A DNA stretch of 64,000 nt from Desertimonas flava (GCF_003426815.1 NZ_QKYK01000012.1:62001-126000); one strand, 5' to 3'; shown: positions 18,304-29,062, counted from the stretch's first letter. The notes: generated by a model not told the origin, from the letters alone. Numbers and translations are program-made.

Positions 18304-18329
18304 GTGCGGGTCGTGTTCACGCCCCGCAC
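18304..18329. terminator. Hairpin between convergent genes
   Basis: gtgcggg (18304-18310) pairs with cccgcac (18323-18329) across a 12-nt loop in the 67-bp gap between the secreted-protein gene and the HD-domain gene. Confidence 0.4.
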
Positions 18330-18360
18330 ACGTTGCAGAGAGTGTTCACAACCCCGCAGG

Positions 18361-18825
18361 TCAGATCGAGTCGTCGGCGGCCTGGAGGGCAGAGGCGGCA
18401 TCGGGCGGACCGCCGCCGCCGATGAGGGCGATGGTGAGCGCCGACGAGCCGGCAGCCGCCGCCAGCTCGGCCCCCATCGCCTCGTGATCGTGGTACAGCC
18501 GGAAGCGGCGGGTGCGTGGCCCCGCCACCGTGGCCACCACGCGGCCGAACGTGCCGAGCCCGCTGCGCACCTTGCCGACGTCGTGCAGCAGGGCGGCGGC
18601 GACCTCGTCCCGCACCGCCGACGGCCGGGACGCCACCAACCGCCGGGCGACCTCGATCGAGTGACGCCGATCGGCGACCGGCATCGACGCCCACAGGGCC
18701 AGCTCGCCCGCGCCGAGCTGGCTGCCGACCCACGCGTCGTCGTCGGCCGACGGCGGCCGCCGCGACAGCGAGGTGGCGAAGCGTCGGGCCAGGTGGCCGA
18801 GGCTGGAACGGTTGGGCTCGGTCAT
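18361..18825 (-). CDS. HD-domain protein (putative phosphohydrolase)
   Basis: 154 residues. RRHSIEVARRL and AALLHDVGKVRSGLG give the H...HD metal ligands of the HD superfamily, and YHDHEAMGAEL supplies further histidines/acid. These features fit a small metal-dependent phosphohydrolase, substrate unknown. It starts 14 bp after the xerD stop on the same strand and is likely the last gene of the pyrG-nudix-xerD operon. Confidence 0.65.
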   Translation of the reverse strand: MTEPNRSSLGHLARRFATSLSRRPPSADDDAWVGSQLGAGELALWASMPVADRRHSIEVARRLVASRPSAVRDEVAAALLHDVGKVRSGLGTFGRVVATVAGPRTRRFRLYHDHEAMGAELAAAAGSSALTIALIGGGGPPDAASALQAADDSI

Positions 18826-18838
18826 GGCAGTCCCGCGC

Positions 18839-19765
18839 TCACGAGGCCATCCGGGCCCGCGGGTGGGCCTCGCGGTACACCTGCCACAGGCGCTCCTGGC
18901 TCACCTTGGTGTACACCTGCGTGGTCGAGATCGAGGCATGGCCGAGCATCTCCTGGACCACGCGCAGGTCGGCACCGTGATCGAGCATGTGCGTGGCGCA
19001 GCTGTGCCGCAGGACGTGCGGCGACAGTGCGTGCAGAGGGTCGAGCCGGGCGCGCTTGCCGTACTTCTTGATCAATGCCCACGCCGCCTGTCTGGTCAGC
19101 CGGGCACCCCGGGTGTTGAGGAACACCGCCTGGGCATCGTCGCGATGACGCCACTGGACCGGGGCCAGATCGACGCGACCCCCGGGACCGAACCACGCGT
19201 CGAGCGCAGCGGCGGCCGTGCGTCCGAACGGCACGATCCGCTCCTTCGACCCTTTGCCGAACAGGCGGACGAGCTGGCCGTCGAAGTCGATGTCGCCCAT
19301 CGACAGGCCGCACACCTCCGAGATGCGCGCGCCGGTGCCGTAGAGCAGCTCGAGGAGGGCGCGATCGCGGCGCGCCACCGGATCGTTGCCCGTCACCGCG
19401 TCGAGCAACGCCGTGACCTCGGCCTCGCTGAGCGGTTTGGGGATCCCCGACGGCACCTTCACGCCCTCCAGGTCGGCGGTCGGGTCGTCGCTGCGCTCGC
19501 CTTCGAGCACGAGGTGCCGGTGGAGCATGCGGATCGCCGCCAGCTGCCGGGCGACCGACGACGGTGCCAGGCCCGCCTTGCGCCGGGCGTCGACGAACTC
19601 GATCAGGTCGTCGGGTTCCACCGAGTCGAGCGCCAGACCCCGCTCGTCGAGCCACTCGGTGTACCCCGTGAGGTCGCGCCGGTAGGCGGCGACGGTGTTG
19701 GCCGCCCGTCCGCGCTCGGACACCATCCAGGCGAGGAACTCCTCGACCTCGATGGGGACCATCAT
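18839..19765 (-). CDS. xerD: Site-specific tyrosine recombinase XerD
   Basis: 308 residues from ATG 19765, which overlaps the Nudix stop by 4 bp. An N-terminal SAM-like core-binding domain (1-95) precedes the catalytic domain, with R in GTGARISEVCGL, HVLRHSCATH, LGHASISTTQVYTKV (H and nucleophile Y). It resolves chromosome dimers at dif with FtsK. Its position after pyrG and the Nudix gene is the conserved actinobacterial place of xerD, unlike the two element-borne recombinases further right. Confidence 0.93.
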   Translation of the reverse strand: MMVPIEVEEFLAWMVSERGRAANTVAAYRRDLTGYTEWLDERGLALDSVEPDDLIEFVDARRKAGLAPSSVARQLAAIRMLHRHLVLEGERSDDPTADLEGVKVPSGIPKPLSEAEVTALLDAVTGNDPVARRDRALLELLYGTGARISEVCGLSMGDIDFDGQLVRLFGKGSKERIVPFGRTAAAALDAWFGPGGRVDLAPVQWRHRDDAQAVFLNTRGARLTRQAAWALIKKYGKRARLDPLHALSPHVLRHSCATHMLDHGADLRVVQEMLGHASISTTQVYTKVSQERLWQVYREAHPRARMAS

Positions 19766-20327
19766 CCGCCCCGGAGGCGCCGTTCGGCGAGGAGGATGCC
19801 GACGACCGACTTGGCATCGACGATGCGGCCCGACTCGATCCACTCGATCGCCTCGCGCAGCGGGATGTCGAACACCTCGCTGTGGCGCTCCTCGGGGCCG
19901 TGAGGGCTGGCCGCGGTGGGCGTCAGCTCGGTGGCGAGAAAGATGGAGTTGGTCGAATCGGTCATGCCGGCGCTCGGATAGATCGTGCCGAGTGGTTCGA
20001 TGCGGCCGGCGATCAGCCCGACCTCCTCGACGAGCTCGCGCCGGGCATTGTCCTCGTCCGCCTCGCCCTCGACGTCGCGCACGCCGGCCGGGATCTCGAC
20101 GACGATCTCGTCGTGGGCCGCCCGGTACTGCGAGATGAGCACCACCCGCGGTTCCTCGCGGGCAGCGTCGTCCGCGGCGTACACGATCGGGACGACCGAC
20201 ACCGCCCCCGACGTTCGGAAGACGAAGCGCTCGAACCGGTCACCGCTCGGCGACTCGAAGGTGCCGGCGACGAGGCGGTAGACGAATCCCGACCAGATCT
20301 CGCGTTCGTCGACCTGGCGGAAGCCGC

Positions 20328-20331
<4 letters not shown>
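19762..20331 (-). CDS. Nudix hydrolase, ADP-ribose pyrophosphatase type
   Basis: 189 residues. The Nudix box is complete ([20 protein letters not shown] then EVGL, about residues 84-107), with the upstream [15 protein letters not shown] segment typical of ADP-ribose pyrophosphatases. It overlaps pyrG by 4 bp and xerD by 4 bp, as in Mycobacterium, so the three genes are coupled. Confidence 0.88.
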
Positions 20332-21980
<1,649 letters not shown>

Positions 21981-22179
21981 CGGCGTGCGCCTCCCGTCTC
22001 GAATCACGACGGGACATCATCCTACCGCGCCGCGAGGGACCGCGTGGGGAACCGCGTGTCACACCCCGTTGCTGCGCGGTGTGCTGTGCCGGCAGCTACG
22101 CGTCAACCGACATCACCGGTGGCCGCCGGATCGCGAGGAATGGGTGGCGGCACCGATGCCGCGTGGTCTCGTCGTTCCG

Positions 22180-22185
22180 TACCGT
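22180..22185 (+). promoter_or_regulatory. -10 hexamer TACCGT upstream of the CMD-like gene
   Basis: TACCGT ends 7 nt before ATG 22193, repeating the spacing seen at 17537 with the same hexamer. Confidence 0.45.
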
Positions 22186-22192
22186 CGCCTGC

Positions 22193-22873
22193 ATGCCCTC
22201 GCTCACCGGATCGGCCCCCGACGACACCGTCTCCACGTGCACCGCCGATCCGGCCACGGGCGGGTTCCTCCGCCCCGCTCCCCCCTCCCCCGGCGCCGAC
22301 CAGATGTTCGCCGCCGATGTCGACCGCCATGGATACGTGACGACGCCCATCCGCCTCTGGGCACACGTGCCGGCAGCCGACACCGCCGTCCGCACCCTGC
22401 TGGACACGCTGGCCGGTGCCGGGGGTCTCACCCAGCGTCAGTGCGCCATCATCGGCACCACCACCGCCGCGGCCCGGGCGGACGCGTCCGGCTCCCTGGC
22501 GTGGGGTACCCGGCTCGCCCGCCACGTCGGACCCCACGTGGCCGGCGAGGTCCTGCGAGGCATCGACGACCACCTCGACGAGCCCGACGCCGCCCTGGCG
22601 CGCTGGGCGCGGCGGGTCGTGGCGACGCCGAACGGCACGAGCGGGCCCGACGTCGACGAGCTCCGGCAGGCCGGGTTCGGCGACACGGCGATCTTCGCCG
22701 TCACCGCGTTCGCCGCGCTTCGTATGGCGTTCAGCACCGTCAACAGTGCGCTCGGCGGGCGGCCCGATGCGGCGATCGCCCAGTTCGCTCCCCATCCGGT
22801 CCGCAACGCGGTCACATACGGCCGCACCCCGGACATCGACCCGCCGAGGTCGACTCGTGTGCCGGGCGTCTGA
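22193..22873 (+). CDS. Possible AhpD/carboxymuconolactone-decarboxylase-fold protein
   Basis: 226 residues, largely helical, Ala-rich. The layout (about 70 residues, then GLTQRQCAIIGTTTAAARADASG and a second helical repeat with AFAALRMAFSTVNSALG) resembles the all-helical AhpD/CMD fold used by peroxidase-related proteins. The catalytic CxxC of AhpD is absent, with only a lone Cys in QRQCAI, so no redox role is claimed. Start by the leaderless promoter at 22180. It converges on recN. Confidence 0.5.
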   Translation: MPSLTGSAPDDTVSTCTADPATGGFLRPAPPSPGADQMFAADVDRHGYVTTPIRLWAHVPAADTAVRTLLDTLAGAGGLTQRQCAIIGTTTAAARADASGSLAWGTRLARHVGPHVAGEVLRGIDDHLDEPDAALARWARRVVATPNGTSGPDVDELRQAGFGDTAIFAVTAFAALRMAFSTVNSALGGRPDAAIAQFAPHPVRNAVTYGRTPDIDPPRSTRVPGV

Positions 22874-22880
22874 TCGCCGC

Positions 22881-22930
22881 CCCGTCCCCGCCGGCCGCCA
22901 CCGCCCTCACCATCCGCCGGCCGGGACGGG
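22881..22930. terminator. GC-rich inverted repeat between convergent genes
   Basis: cccgtccc (22881-22888) pairs with gggacggg (22923-22930), with further ccgg/ccgg pairing inside, in the gap before recN ends. Confidence 0.4.
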
Positions 22931-22953
22931 CGACCACCCCACGAGCAGGACCA

Positions 22954-24552
22954 TCAGCGGGCGAGGAGCTGGCGGGCGTGGCGTTCCGCGGCCGCGCCAC
23001 CCTCGTCTCCCGACAGCATCCGAGCAATCTCGCTGACGCGACGGCGGCCGTCGATCACGGTGGCCGACGTTGTCGTCGCCCCGTCGGCGACGCGCTTCTC
23101 CACGGAGATCTGGGTGTCGGCCGCCGCGGCCACCTGGGGGAGGTGGGTGACGACCAGGACCTGGAACGCCGCCCCGACCTCGGCCAGGGCGCGGCCCACG
23201 GCGGTGGCCGCCCCGCCACCGATGCCGGCGTCCACCTCGTCGAACACGAGCGTCGCGACCACCCCGCTGCCCGGCTGGGCGGGCAACTCGTGACCGATCA
23301 TCACGAGGCGGAGGGCGAGCATCGTGCGGGCCAGTTCGCCCCCCGATGCGATCTTGGTGAACGGCAAGGGCGGCGTGCCGGGGTTCGCCGCCAGCAGGAA
23401 CGTCACGTCGTCGCCCGCCCCGGAGTCGGCCACCGTGACCTCGACGACGGCATTCGGCATCGCCAGGTCGGCAAGGCGTTCGGTGATCGCCGTGCCAAGT
23501 TCAGGCGCGGCCGCCTGGCGCTGGGCCCGCACCGCCCGAGCGGCGGCACCCACCTCCGCCAACGCCTCGCGCCGGGCGGTGTCCAGCGCCTCAGCGCGTT
23601 CGTCGAACCGCTCCAGCTCGTCCACCCGCTCGGCCACCTCGCGGTGATACTGCATCACCTCGGCGAGGTCGTCGCCGTACTTGCGCTGCATGTCGTGCAG
23701 GAGCTGGCGGCGTTGCCGGACGGCTTCGAGCCGCTCGGGGTCTTCGTCGATCGACTCGGCGGTGTCGCGGATACCGGCGGCGAGGTCGTCGAGCTCGGCG
23801 AGCACGTCGGCCAGACGATCGGCGTACTCCCGGTAGGGCGCGCGGCCGGCGATCGCCGCTGCCGCCGCCGCCAGCGCGTCGCGACCGCCACCATCGCCCG
23901 TGAGCGCCTCGTGGGCGATCGCCCCCGTCTCCTTGTGCTCGACGGCTCCCGCCAGCGTGTCCTCGGCGGCCTCGAGCGTTGTGTCCTCGTCCGGATCGCT
24001 GATGTCGGCGGCGTCCAGCTCGGCCAGCTGGTAGCGAGCCACGTCGAGTTGCCGAGACCGCGTCCGCTCGTCGCCGCCGAGCGTCGCCAGCTCGGCCTCG
24101 ATCTCGGTGACGCGGGCCCGGGCCGCCCGCAACGGAGCGAGGTCGACGCCACCGAAGGCATCGAGCGCCTCGCGCTGGCTGGCCGGCGACAGTAGCCGTT
24201 GATGGGCGTGCTGGCCGTGCAGATCGACGAGGTCGGCTGCCGCATCGGCCAGGGCGGCCACGGTGGCCGGGCGGCCGTCGACGTAGGCCCGCGACCGCCC
24301 CTCGGCCGGGACGACCCGGGACAGCACCACTTCGTGGTCACCGCAGACGAAGCGGGCATCGACGCGCGCCTCGGCCGCGCCATGCCGCACCACGATCGAC
24401 TCGGCCCGGCCGCCGACGACGAGGTCGAGGGCCTCGACGAGCATCGTCTTGCCCGCGCCCGTCTCGCCGGTGATCGCCGTCAGCCCTGGTCCGAGCACCA
24501 GGTCGGTCCGCTCGATCACGCCCAGGTTCTCGATGTGGAGTTCGGTCAGCAC
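22954..24552 (-). CDS. recN: DNA repair protein RecN
   Basis: 532 residues, near full family length (about 550-590). Walker A GETGAGKTMLVEAL is at residues 29-42, a long coiled-coil middle region runs 150-370, the SMC-like signature is FTKIASGGELARTMLALRLV, and Walker B is VFDEVDAGIGG. RecN is a cohesin-like protein in double-strand break repair. The start is GTG 24552; TACCGT lies about 37 nt further upstream, so this gene probably has a leader. The tlyA-nadK-recN order is conserved in Actinobacteria. Confidence 0.94.
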   Translation of the reverse strand: MLTELHIENLGVIERTDLVLGPGLTAITGETGAGKTMLVEALDLVVGGRAESIVVRHGAAEARVDARFVCGDHEVVLSRVVPAEGRSRAYVDGRPATVAALADAAADLVDLHGQHAHQRLLSPASQREALDAFGGVDLAPLRAARARVTEIEAELATLGGDERTRSRQLDVARYQLAELDAADISDPDEDTTLEAAEDTLAGAVEHKETGAIAHEALTGDGGGRDALAAAAAAIAGRAPYREYADRLADVLAELDDLAAGIRDTAESIDEDPERLEAVRQRRQLLHDMQRKYGDDLAEVMQYHREVAERVDELERFDERAEALDTARREALAEVGAAARAVRAQRQAAAPELGTAITERLADLAMPNAVVEVTVADSGAGDDVTFLLAANPGTPPLPFTKIASGGELARTMLALRLVMIGHELPAQPGSGVVATLVFDEVDAGIGGGAATAVGRALAEVGAAFQVLVVTHLPQVAAAADTQISVEKRVADGATTTSATVIDGRRRVSEIARMLSGDEGGAAAERHARQLLAR

Positions 24553-24626
24553 ACCGGGTTCCCGTCCTCGTGTCGCATCACGGGGGACGGTAGCGGGCCG
24601 CGTGGCGGGTTCTCGCCGCCGCCGCC

Positions 24627-24657
24627 CTCCGAGATAGTGCCAGGCACTATCTCGGAG
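24627..24657. repeat. 31-bp odd-centred palindrome with core GTGCCAGGCAC
   Basis: 24627-24641 is the exact complement of 24643-24657 around a single central A (24642). It lies between nadK and recN. It shares the central 11 bp with the palindrome at 35123-35157 while the outer arms differ but still pair, which is the mark of a conserved hairpin or a dimer binding site. Confidence 0.8.
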
Positions 24658-24711
24658 ACCGTGCGGCGCGCGTGGGTGACTGTTGCCGCCGCGTGTCGAT
24701 GTCGGCGGAGC

Positions 24712-25572
24712 TCAGCGGTCGGCGAGACCGAATTTGGACTTGAGGATCTGGTGGTACCGGTACGGCCCGAAGCGGACGAACCGCGCCGTCGCCTCGGCCG
24801 GCCGGCAGCTCACCACGTCGCCGGCGTCCGCCGTGATCACCACCCGTCCGTCCACGCACACCTCGGCTCGGCGGTGCCCGGCCACCTCGATGTCGACCAC
24901 CTCGGACGGGTCGAGCACCAGCGTGCGGTCGAACAGCATGTGCGGCGACACGGGGGTGAGCAGCAGCGCCCGGTGGCGGGGCGACACGATCGGGCCGCGC
25001 GCCGACAGCGAATAGGCCGTCGATCCGGTGGGCGTGGAGACGATCAGGCCGTCGGCGGCGTAGCTCGTGAACGGCTCGCCGTCGATGCGGGCGATCAGCC
25101 GCACGGTGTGCCCGGCGGCCGAGCGCTCGACGACCACCTCGTTGAGGGCCCGCCACGTGCCGCGCCGCTCCCCGCCACGCAACACGTCGATGTGCAGCAT
25201 CAACCGCTCGTCGAGGTGCCACCCGCCGGCCTCGCTACCGGCCACGAAGCGGGCGACTGCGTCGTTCAGGTCGGCCGGTTCGACCTCGGTGAGGTAGCCG
25301 AGCTGACCGAGGTTGACCCCGAGCAACGGAACGGCGGCACCCTCCAGCGCTCCGACCGCTCGCAGCATCGTCCCGTCGCCGCCCAGCGAGATCACCAAGT
25401 CGGCGTCGGCGAGCGGTCGGTCGGCGGCCAGGTGGGCAAGCCCGAGCTCGTCGCCGTCGTCGTCGATCACCCAGCCCTCGTGACCGTTGTCGGCGAGCCA
25501 CTTCATGAGGCCCTCGATGAGCTCGACCACCTCGGGCCGCTCGTGATGGGCGCAGACGGCGACGCGCGTCAT
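24712..25572 (-). CDS. nadK: NAD kinase
   Basis: 286 residues. SLGGDGTML (about 69) is the ATP/NAD kinase GGDGT motif, NEVVVERS follows, and TPTGSTAYSLSARGPIV (about 165) is the second family signature. It phosphorylates NAD to NADP. ATG 25572 overlaps the tlyA stop by 4 bp. Confidence 0.95.
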   Translation of the reverse strand: MTRVAVCAHHERPEVVELIEGLMKWLADNGHEGWVIDDDGDELGLAHLAADRPLADADLVISLGGDGTMLRAVGALEGAAVPLLGVNLGQLGYLTEVEPADLNDAVARFVAGSEAGGWHLDERLMLHIDVLRGGERRGTWRALNEVVVERSAAGHTVRLIARIDGEPFTSYAADGLIVSTPTGSTAYSLSARGPIVSPRHRALLLTPVSPHMLFDRTLVLDPSEVVDIEVAGHRRAEVCVDGRVVITADAGDVVSCRPAEATARFVRFGPYRYHQILKSKFGLADR

Positions 25573-26348
25573 CGGCGTGCCCCGTCGCCGGCTGCAGTGG
25601 GTCCCGAGGTCGGCGCCGTCGCGTGGACGAGGAACTCGACGTTGCCCTCGCCGCCCTTGATCGGCGACTCGCTCCATCCCTGGACGTGGCAGCCGGCAGC
25701 CTCGAGCGCGGCGCCCACCTCGGCCTGCACCCGCTCGTGCACCGCGGGGTCGGTGATGATGCCCCGGCCCTTGCTGACCTCGGCCCGACCGGCCTCGAAC
25801 TGCGGTTTGACGAGCATCACCATGGTGGCCCCAGGCTTGCACACGCCGACGAGCGCCGGGATGATCGCCGTGAGCGAGATGAACGACACGTCGACCACGA
25901 CGCCGTCCACCGGACCGCCGATGGCCGCGGCGTCGGTGGTGCGCATGTTCGTCCGCTCGAGCACGGTCACCCGATTGTCGTCGCGCAACTTCGGGTGCAG
26001 CTGGCCGTGGCCGACGTCGAGGGCCACGACGTGGGCGGCGCCGCGCTGGAGCAGGCAATCGGTGAACCCGCCGGTGGAGGCGCCACAGTCGAGGTAACGG
26101 GCACCGGTGACCTCGACGCCGAAGTGGGACAGCGCGGCGTCGAGCTTCTCGCCACCGCGGCCGACGAACCGCGCCGGTGGGCCGGCGACGAGCACGTTGT
26201 CGGACGGGGCGACGAGCCGGGCCGGCTTGTCGGCCACGGCACCGTTCACGTGGACGCGCCCGGCGGCGATCAGGTCGGTGGCTGCGGCCCGGCTGGGCGC
26301 CGCCCCGGAGGCGACGAGCTCGAGATCGAGGCGGCGGCGAGCGGCCAT
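25569..26348 (-). CDS. tlyA: TlyA-family rRNA 2'-O-methyltransferase/hemolysin
   Basis: 259 residues: an N-terminal S4 domain (1-60, RRLDLELVASG...AGRVHVNG) and an FtsJ/RrmJ-like methyltransferase with the SAM motif YLDCGASTGGFTDCLLQRGA, VDVSFISL, and KPQFEAGR. By analogy with mycobacterial TlyA it would methylate 16S and/or 23S rRNA riboses. The start is ATG 26348 (MAARRRLDL); the longer reading frame to 26402 is less family-like. Confidence 0.92.
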   Translation of the reverse strand: MAARRRLDLELVASGAAPSRAAATDLIAAGRVHVNGAVADKPARLVAPSDNVLVAGPPARFVGRGGEKLDAALSHFGVEVTGARYLDCGASTGGFTDCLLQRGAAHVVALDVGHGQLHPKLRDDNRVTVLERTNMRTTDAAAIGGPVDGVVVDVSFISLTAIIPALVGVCKPGATMVMLVKPQFEAGRAEVSKGRGIITDPAVHERVQAEVGAALEAAGCHVQGWSESPIKGGEGNVEFLVHATAPTSGPTAAGDGARR

Positions 26349-26419
26349 CCGTGCAGTCTGCCCGACGAAGCCGAACGTGCGACGACGGGACGTGCCGGGC
26401 ACATCCCGTCAGGTTCGGC

Positions 26420-26902
26420 TCAGGCCTTCTTGGCGGCGGCCGCCTTCTTGGCCGGTGCCTTCTTGGCAGCGGCCTTCTTCGCCGGCGCCTTCTTGGCAGC
26501 CGTCTTCTTCGCCGCGGTCTTCTTGGCAGCGGTCTTCTTCGCAGCGGTCTTCTTCGCAGCGGTCTTCTTCGCAGCCGGGGCCGGCGCAGCGGGGGCTGCC
26601 GGCTTGGCCGGCTTGCCGCCGGCGATGCGGCCGACGACCGCCTCCAACTGCTCCTCGACGTCGTCGACGCGGCCGGCAAGCCAGCCGATCTGCTTGGCGA
26701 CCTCGCGCTGGACGACCTCGGCGATCGCCGCCGACGTCTCCTTGCCGCGCTCGATCAGGGCGCCGATCACCTTCTCGGCCTCGCCCCGGCGAACCTCACC
26801 GGCCTGGACGAGGTGCTTGACGGCCTTCTCGGCCTGGGCGCGCTGATCTTCGGTCGCCTGGAGACCGGTGTCGATCAGCTTCTGAATCGGATTCTTGGCC
26901 AT
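26420..26902 (-). CDS. Phasin-like coiled-coil protein with histone H1-like Lys/Ala tail
   Basis: 160 residues. The first ~95 residues are a helical, charged region (KNPIQKLIDTGLQATEDQRAQ...VDDVEEQLEAVVGRI) like small phasin/PHA-granule or coiled-coil proteins. The rest is a low-complexity tail of KKTAA and KKAPA repeats like histone H1 or the C-terminus of mycobacterial HupB, which binds DNA. A nucleoid role is inferred from the tail only. TAACCT lies 7 nt before ATG 26902. Confidence 0.75.
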   Translation of the reverse strand: MAKNPIQKLIDTGLQATEDQRAQAEKAVKHLVQAGEVRRGEAEKVIGALIERGKETSAAIAEVVQREVAKQIGWLAGRVDDVEEQLEAVVGRIAGGKPAKPAAPAAPAPAAKKTAAKKTAAKKTAAKKTAAKKTAAKKAPAKKAAAKKAPAKKAAAAKKA

Positions 26903-26909
26903 GGCCCCA

Positions 26910-26915
26910 AGGTTA
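26910..26915 (-). promoter_or_regulatory. -10 hexamer TAACCT for the Lys/Ala-tail protein
   Basis: On the minus strand TAACCT stands 7 nt before ATG 26902. It overlaps the 3' end of the HAD-IIA gene (stop at 26913). Confidence 0.45.
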
Positions 26916-27740
26916 CTCGCCAGTAGCAAGCATCGCGCTCGCGACCGCGCTCAGGTCGAATCCGTCGAACGCGGCATCCATCTCGATCGCCGCCGCCGGC
27001 GCCGTGTTGCCGGTCCGGACCAGCGCGAAACGGCAGGCGAGCAACTCGGCGAAGAGGCCGTCGGTGCTGACCTGATCGCCCACCATCACGAGACCCCTGA
27101 TGAACGCGGCGTCGTCGTCGAGGGAAATGCCGAGATGCGCGGCCACCGCCTCCGCGGCGGCGCGATGCGGCTTGCCCGCCACCTCGGGCTCACGTTGCGC
27201 CGACGCGGCGAGCGCCGCGACGATCGCACCGGCCCCGGGTACGCGGCCCGCAGGAGTCGGGAACAGCGGGTCCCGGTTGCACGCGATGAACCGGGCACCA
27301 CGCTGCAGCGCGGCGACGGCGATGCGCAGCCGCTCGTAGTCGAACGTGCGATGGAGCCCGACGACGACGGCATCGACGCCGTCGGCCGCCCCCGCCTCGT
27401 CGGAACCGTCGATCGACACCGCACCGGCCGACAGCACCGCCTCGTGTACGCCGGCACCGCCGCACACGAGCACACGCTCGCCTGGCGACACCAGCGCGGC
27501 GGCAGCCGTCGCCGACGAGATCACGTCACCCGACGCCTCGATGCCCACAGCGGCGAGGGCCGCGGTGTGTTCGGCGATCGTCGGGGCTGACGAGTTCGTC
27601 ACGAAGACCACCCGTCGTCCCGCCGCCCGCAGCTTGTCGATCGCCTCGACCGAACCGGGGATCGGCACACCGGCCAACCACACCACGCCGTCGAGGTCGC
27701 ACAGCACCGTGTGAACCGGAGACCCGGTCGCCACTGACAT
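26913..27740 (-). CDS. HAD-IIA family phosphatase (NagD-like)
   Basis: 275 residues from ATG 27740. CDLDGVVWLAG provides the DxD nucleophile at about residue 15, VFVTNSSA motif II, a C2-type cap in the middle, the KPHR lysine (motif III) and MVGDQVSTDG motif IV. These fit NagD/4-nitrophenylphosphatase-like enzymes; the substrate is unknown. In Mycobacterium a HAD-IIA gene also precedes tlyA. TACCTT stands 7 nt upstream; it is divergent from the DUF1015 gene with 34 bp between starts. Confidence 0.82.
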   Translation of the reverse strand: MSVATGSPVHTVLCDLDGVVWLAGVPIPGSVEAIDKLRAAGRRVVFVTNSSAPTIAEHTAALAAVGIEASGDVISSATAAAALVSPGERVLVCGGAGVHEAVLSAGAVSIDGSDEAGAADGVDAVVVGLHRTFDYERLRIAVAALQRGARFIACNRDPLFPTPAGRVPGAGAIVAALAASAQREPEVAGKPHRAAAEAVAAHLGISLDDDAAFIRGLVMVGDQVSTDGLFAELLACRFALVRTGNTAPAAAIEMDAAFDGFDLSAVASAMLATGE

Positions 27741-27747
27741 GGCGGTC

Positions 27748-27753
27748 AAGGTA
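27748..27753 (-). promoter_or_regulatory. -10 hexamer TACCTT for the HAD-IIA gene
   Basis: On the minus strand TACCTT ends 7 nt before ATG 27740. The divergent gene's CAATCT (27763-27768) is only 9 bp away, so the two promoters overlap back to back. Confidence 0.45.
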
Positions 27754-27762
27754 GTGGCGTGC

Positions 27763-27768
27763 CAATCT
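27763..27768 (+). promoter_or_regulatory. -10-like hexamer CAATCT for the DUF1015 gene
   Basis: CAATCT ends 6 nt before GTG 27775. The first base departs from TANNNT. Confidence 0.3.
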
Positions 27769-27774
27769 GAACGT

Positions 27775-28956
27775 GTGCCGCGCTTCGAGCCCTTCCGTGC
27801 CCTCCGCTACGCCGCGTCCGATCTCGACGATCTCATCGCTCCGCCCTACGACGTCTTGTCCCCCGACGACGTCGCCGAGCTGGCGGCGCGGAGTCCGAGC
27901 AACATCGTCCACGTCGACGTGCCGGCCGGCGGCGACGAGCGCTACGAGAACGCCGCGAGGGTGCTCGCCGGTTGGGTGGATGACGGCGTGCTCGTGGCCG
28001 ACGACGAGCCGTCGTTCACGATCTACCGAATGCTGTTCACCGACGCGACCGGTGCCGACCGGGCCCTGGTCGGCGTGCTCGGCGGGCTCGAGGTGGTCGA
28101 CGTCGGAGCCGGCGGTGTGCTGCCCCACGAGCGCACCACGCCCAAGGCGTCCACCGATCGCTTCGACCTCACCCGGGCGACGTCGGCCAACCTGTCACCG
28201 GTGTGGGGTCTGTCGCTGGCGGCCGGCCTCAGCGAGCTACTCGCCGAGCCGGGCGAGCCGGTCGGCGAGGTGATGGTCGACGGCGTCCGCCACATCGTCG
28301 AGCGGGTGTCGGATCCGGAGCGGGTGGCGGCGATCCGGGATCACGTGGCGCCGCACGACGTGCTGATCGCCGACGGCCACCACCGGTACAGCATCTCGCG
28401 CACCTACCGCGACGAGGTGCGGGCGACGACCGGCCACTCCGACACGCCGGCCGAGCAGACCTTGGCGTTCATCGGCGAGCTCGTCGCCGAGCAGCTCAGC
28501 GTCGAGGCGATCCACCGCATCTACACCGGGGTCACGGCCGACGAGCTGGCGGCGACCCTCGCCGGGTCGTTCGACCTCACGCCGATCGACGATCCGACGC
28601 CGGCCACGCTGGCCGCGATGGTCGCCGAAGGGTTCCTCGTGCTGATCACGCCCGAAGGCGCGCAGCGTCTCGACGCCAAACCCGCCGCGTTCGACGGCGT
28701 GCGGGCCATCGACGGCGCGTGGCTCGAACACGCGCTAGCGGGCAGCCCCGCCGTCGTCGACTATCAGCACGGCCTCGCCGAGGTGACCGCAGCCGTCGAG
28801 TCGGGCCGCGCCGCGGCCGCGGTGCTCATCCGGCCGGTCAGCGTGGCCGAGATCGAGCGCACGGCACGAGAGGGCGTCCTCATGCCCCCGAAGTCGACCT
28901 TCTTCACGCCAAAGCTGCGCACCGGCTTCGTCATCCGCCCCCTCTCTCAGACCTGA
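27775..28956 (+). CDS. DUF1015 family protein
   Basis: 393 residues. PFRALRYAASDLDDLIAPPYDVLSPDD at the start, ADGHHRYSISRTYRDEV at about 200 and the terminal PKSTFFTPKLRTGFVIRPL are the DUF1015 hallmarks. The biochemical role of the family is unsettled; it is widespread in Actinobacteria and often lies near HAD phosphatases. GTG 27775 is chosen because it starts exactly at the conserved PRFEPFRALRY. Confidence 0.85.
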   Translation: MPRFEPFRALRYAASDLDDLIAPPYDVLSPDDVAELAARSPSNIVHVDVPAGGDERYENAARVLAGWVDDGVLVADDEPSFTIYRMLFTDATGADRALVGVLGGLEVVDVGAGGVLPHERTTPKASTDRFDLTRATSANLSPVWGLSLAAGLSELLAEPGEPVGEVMVDGVRHIVERVSDPERVAAIRDHVAPHDVLIADGHHRYSISRTYRDEVRATTGHSDTPAEQTLAFIGELVAEQLSVEAIHRIYTGVTADELAATLAGSFDLTPIDDPTPATLAAMVAEGFLVLITPEGAQRLDAKPAAFDGVRAIDGAWLEHALAGSPAVVDYQHGLAEVTAAVESGRAAAAVLIRPVSVAEIERTAREGVLMPPKSTFFTPKLRTGFVIRPLSQT

Positions 28957-29037
28957 GGTCCGCGCGCCGGCTTGGGCAGCTCCGACGTGGGGCTGCGACA
29001 TCGGAGTGCGAGTTGAGATGACGCTGGAGAATGCTTC

Positions 29038-29062
29038 GGCGCCGTAGGCGGCCGGACTTTGC
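29038..29062 (+). repeat. 25-bp direct repeat, left copy
   Basis: This stretch begins GGCGCCGTAGGCGGCCGG and matches 29545-29569 with two mismatches. The pair lies 507 bp apart and encloses repeat B; the right copy abuts the end of repeat B. Confidence 0.65.
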
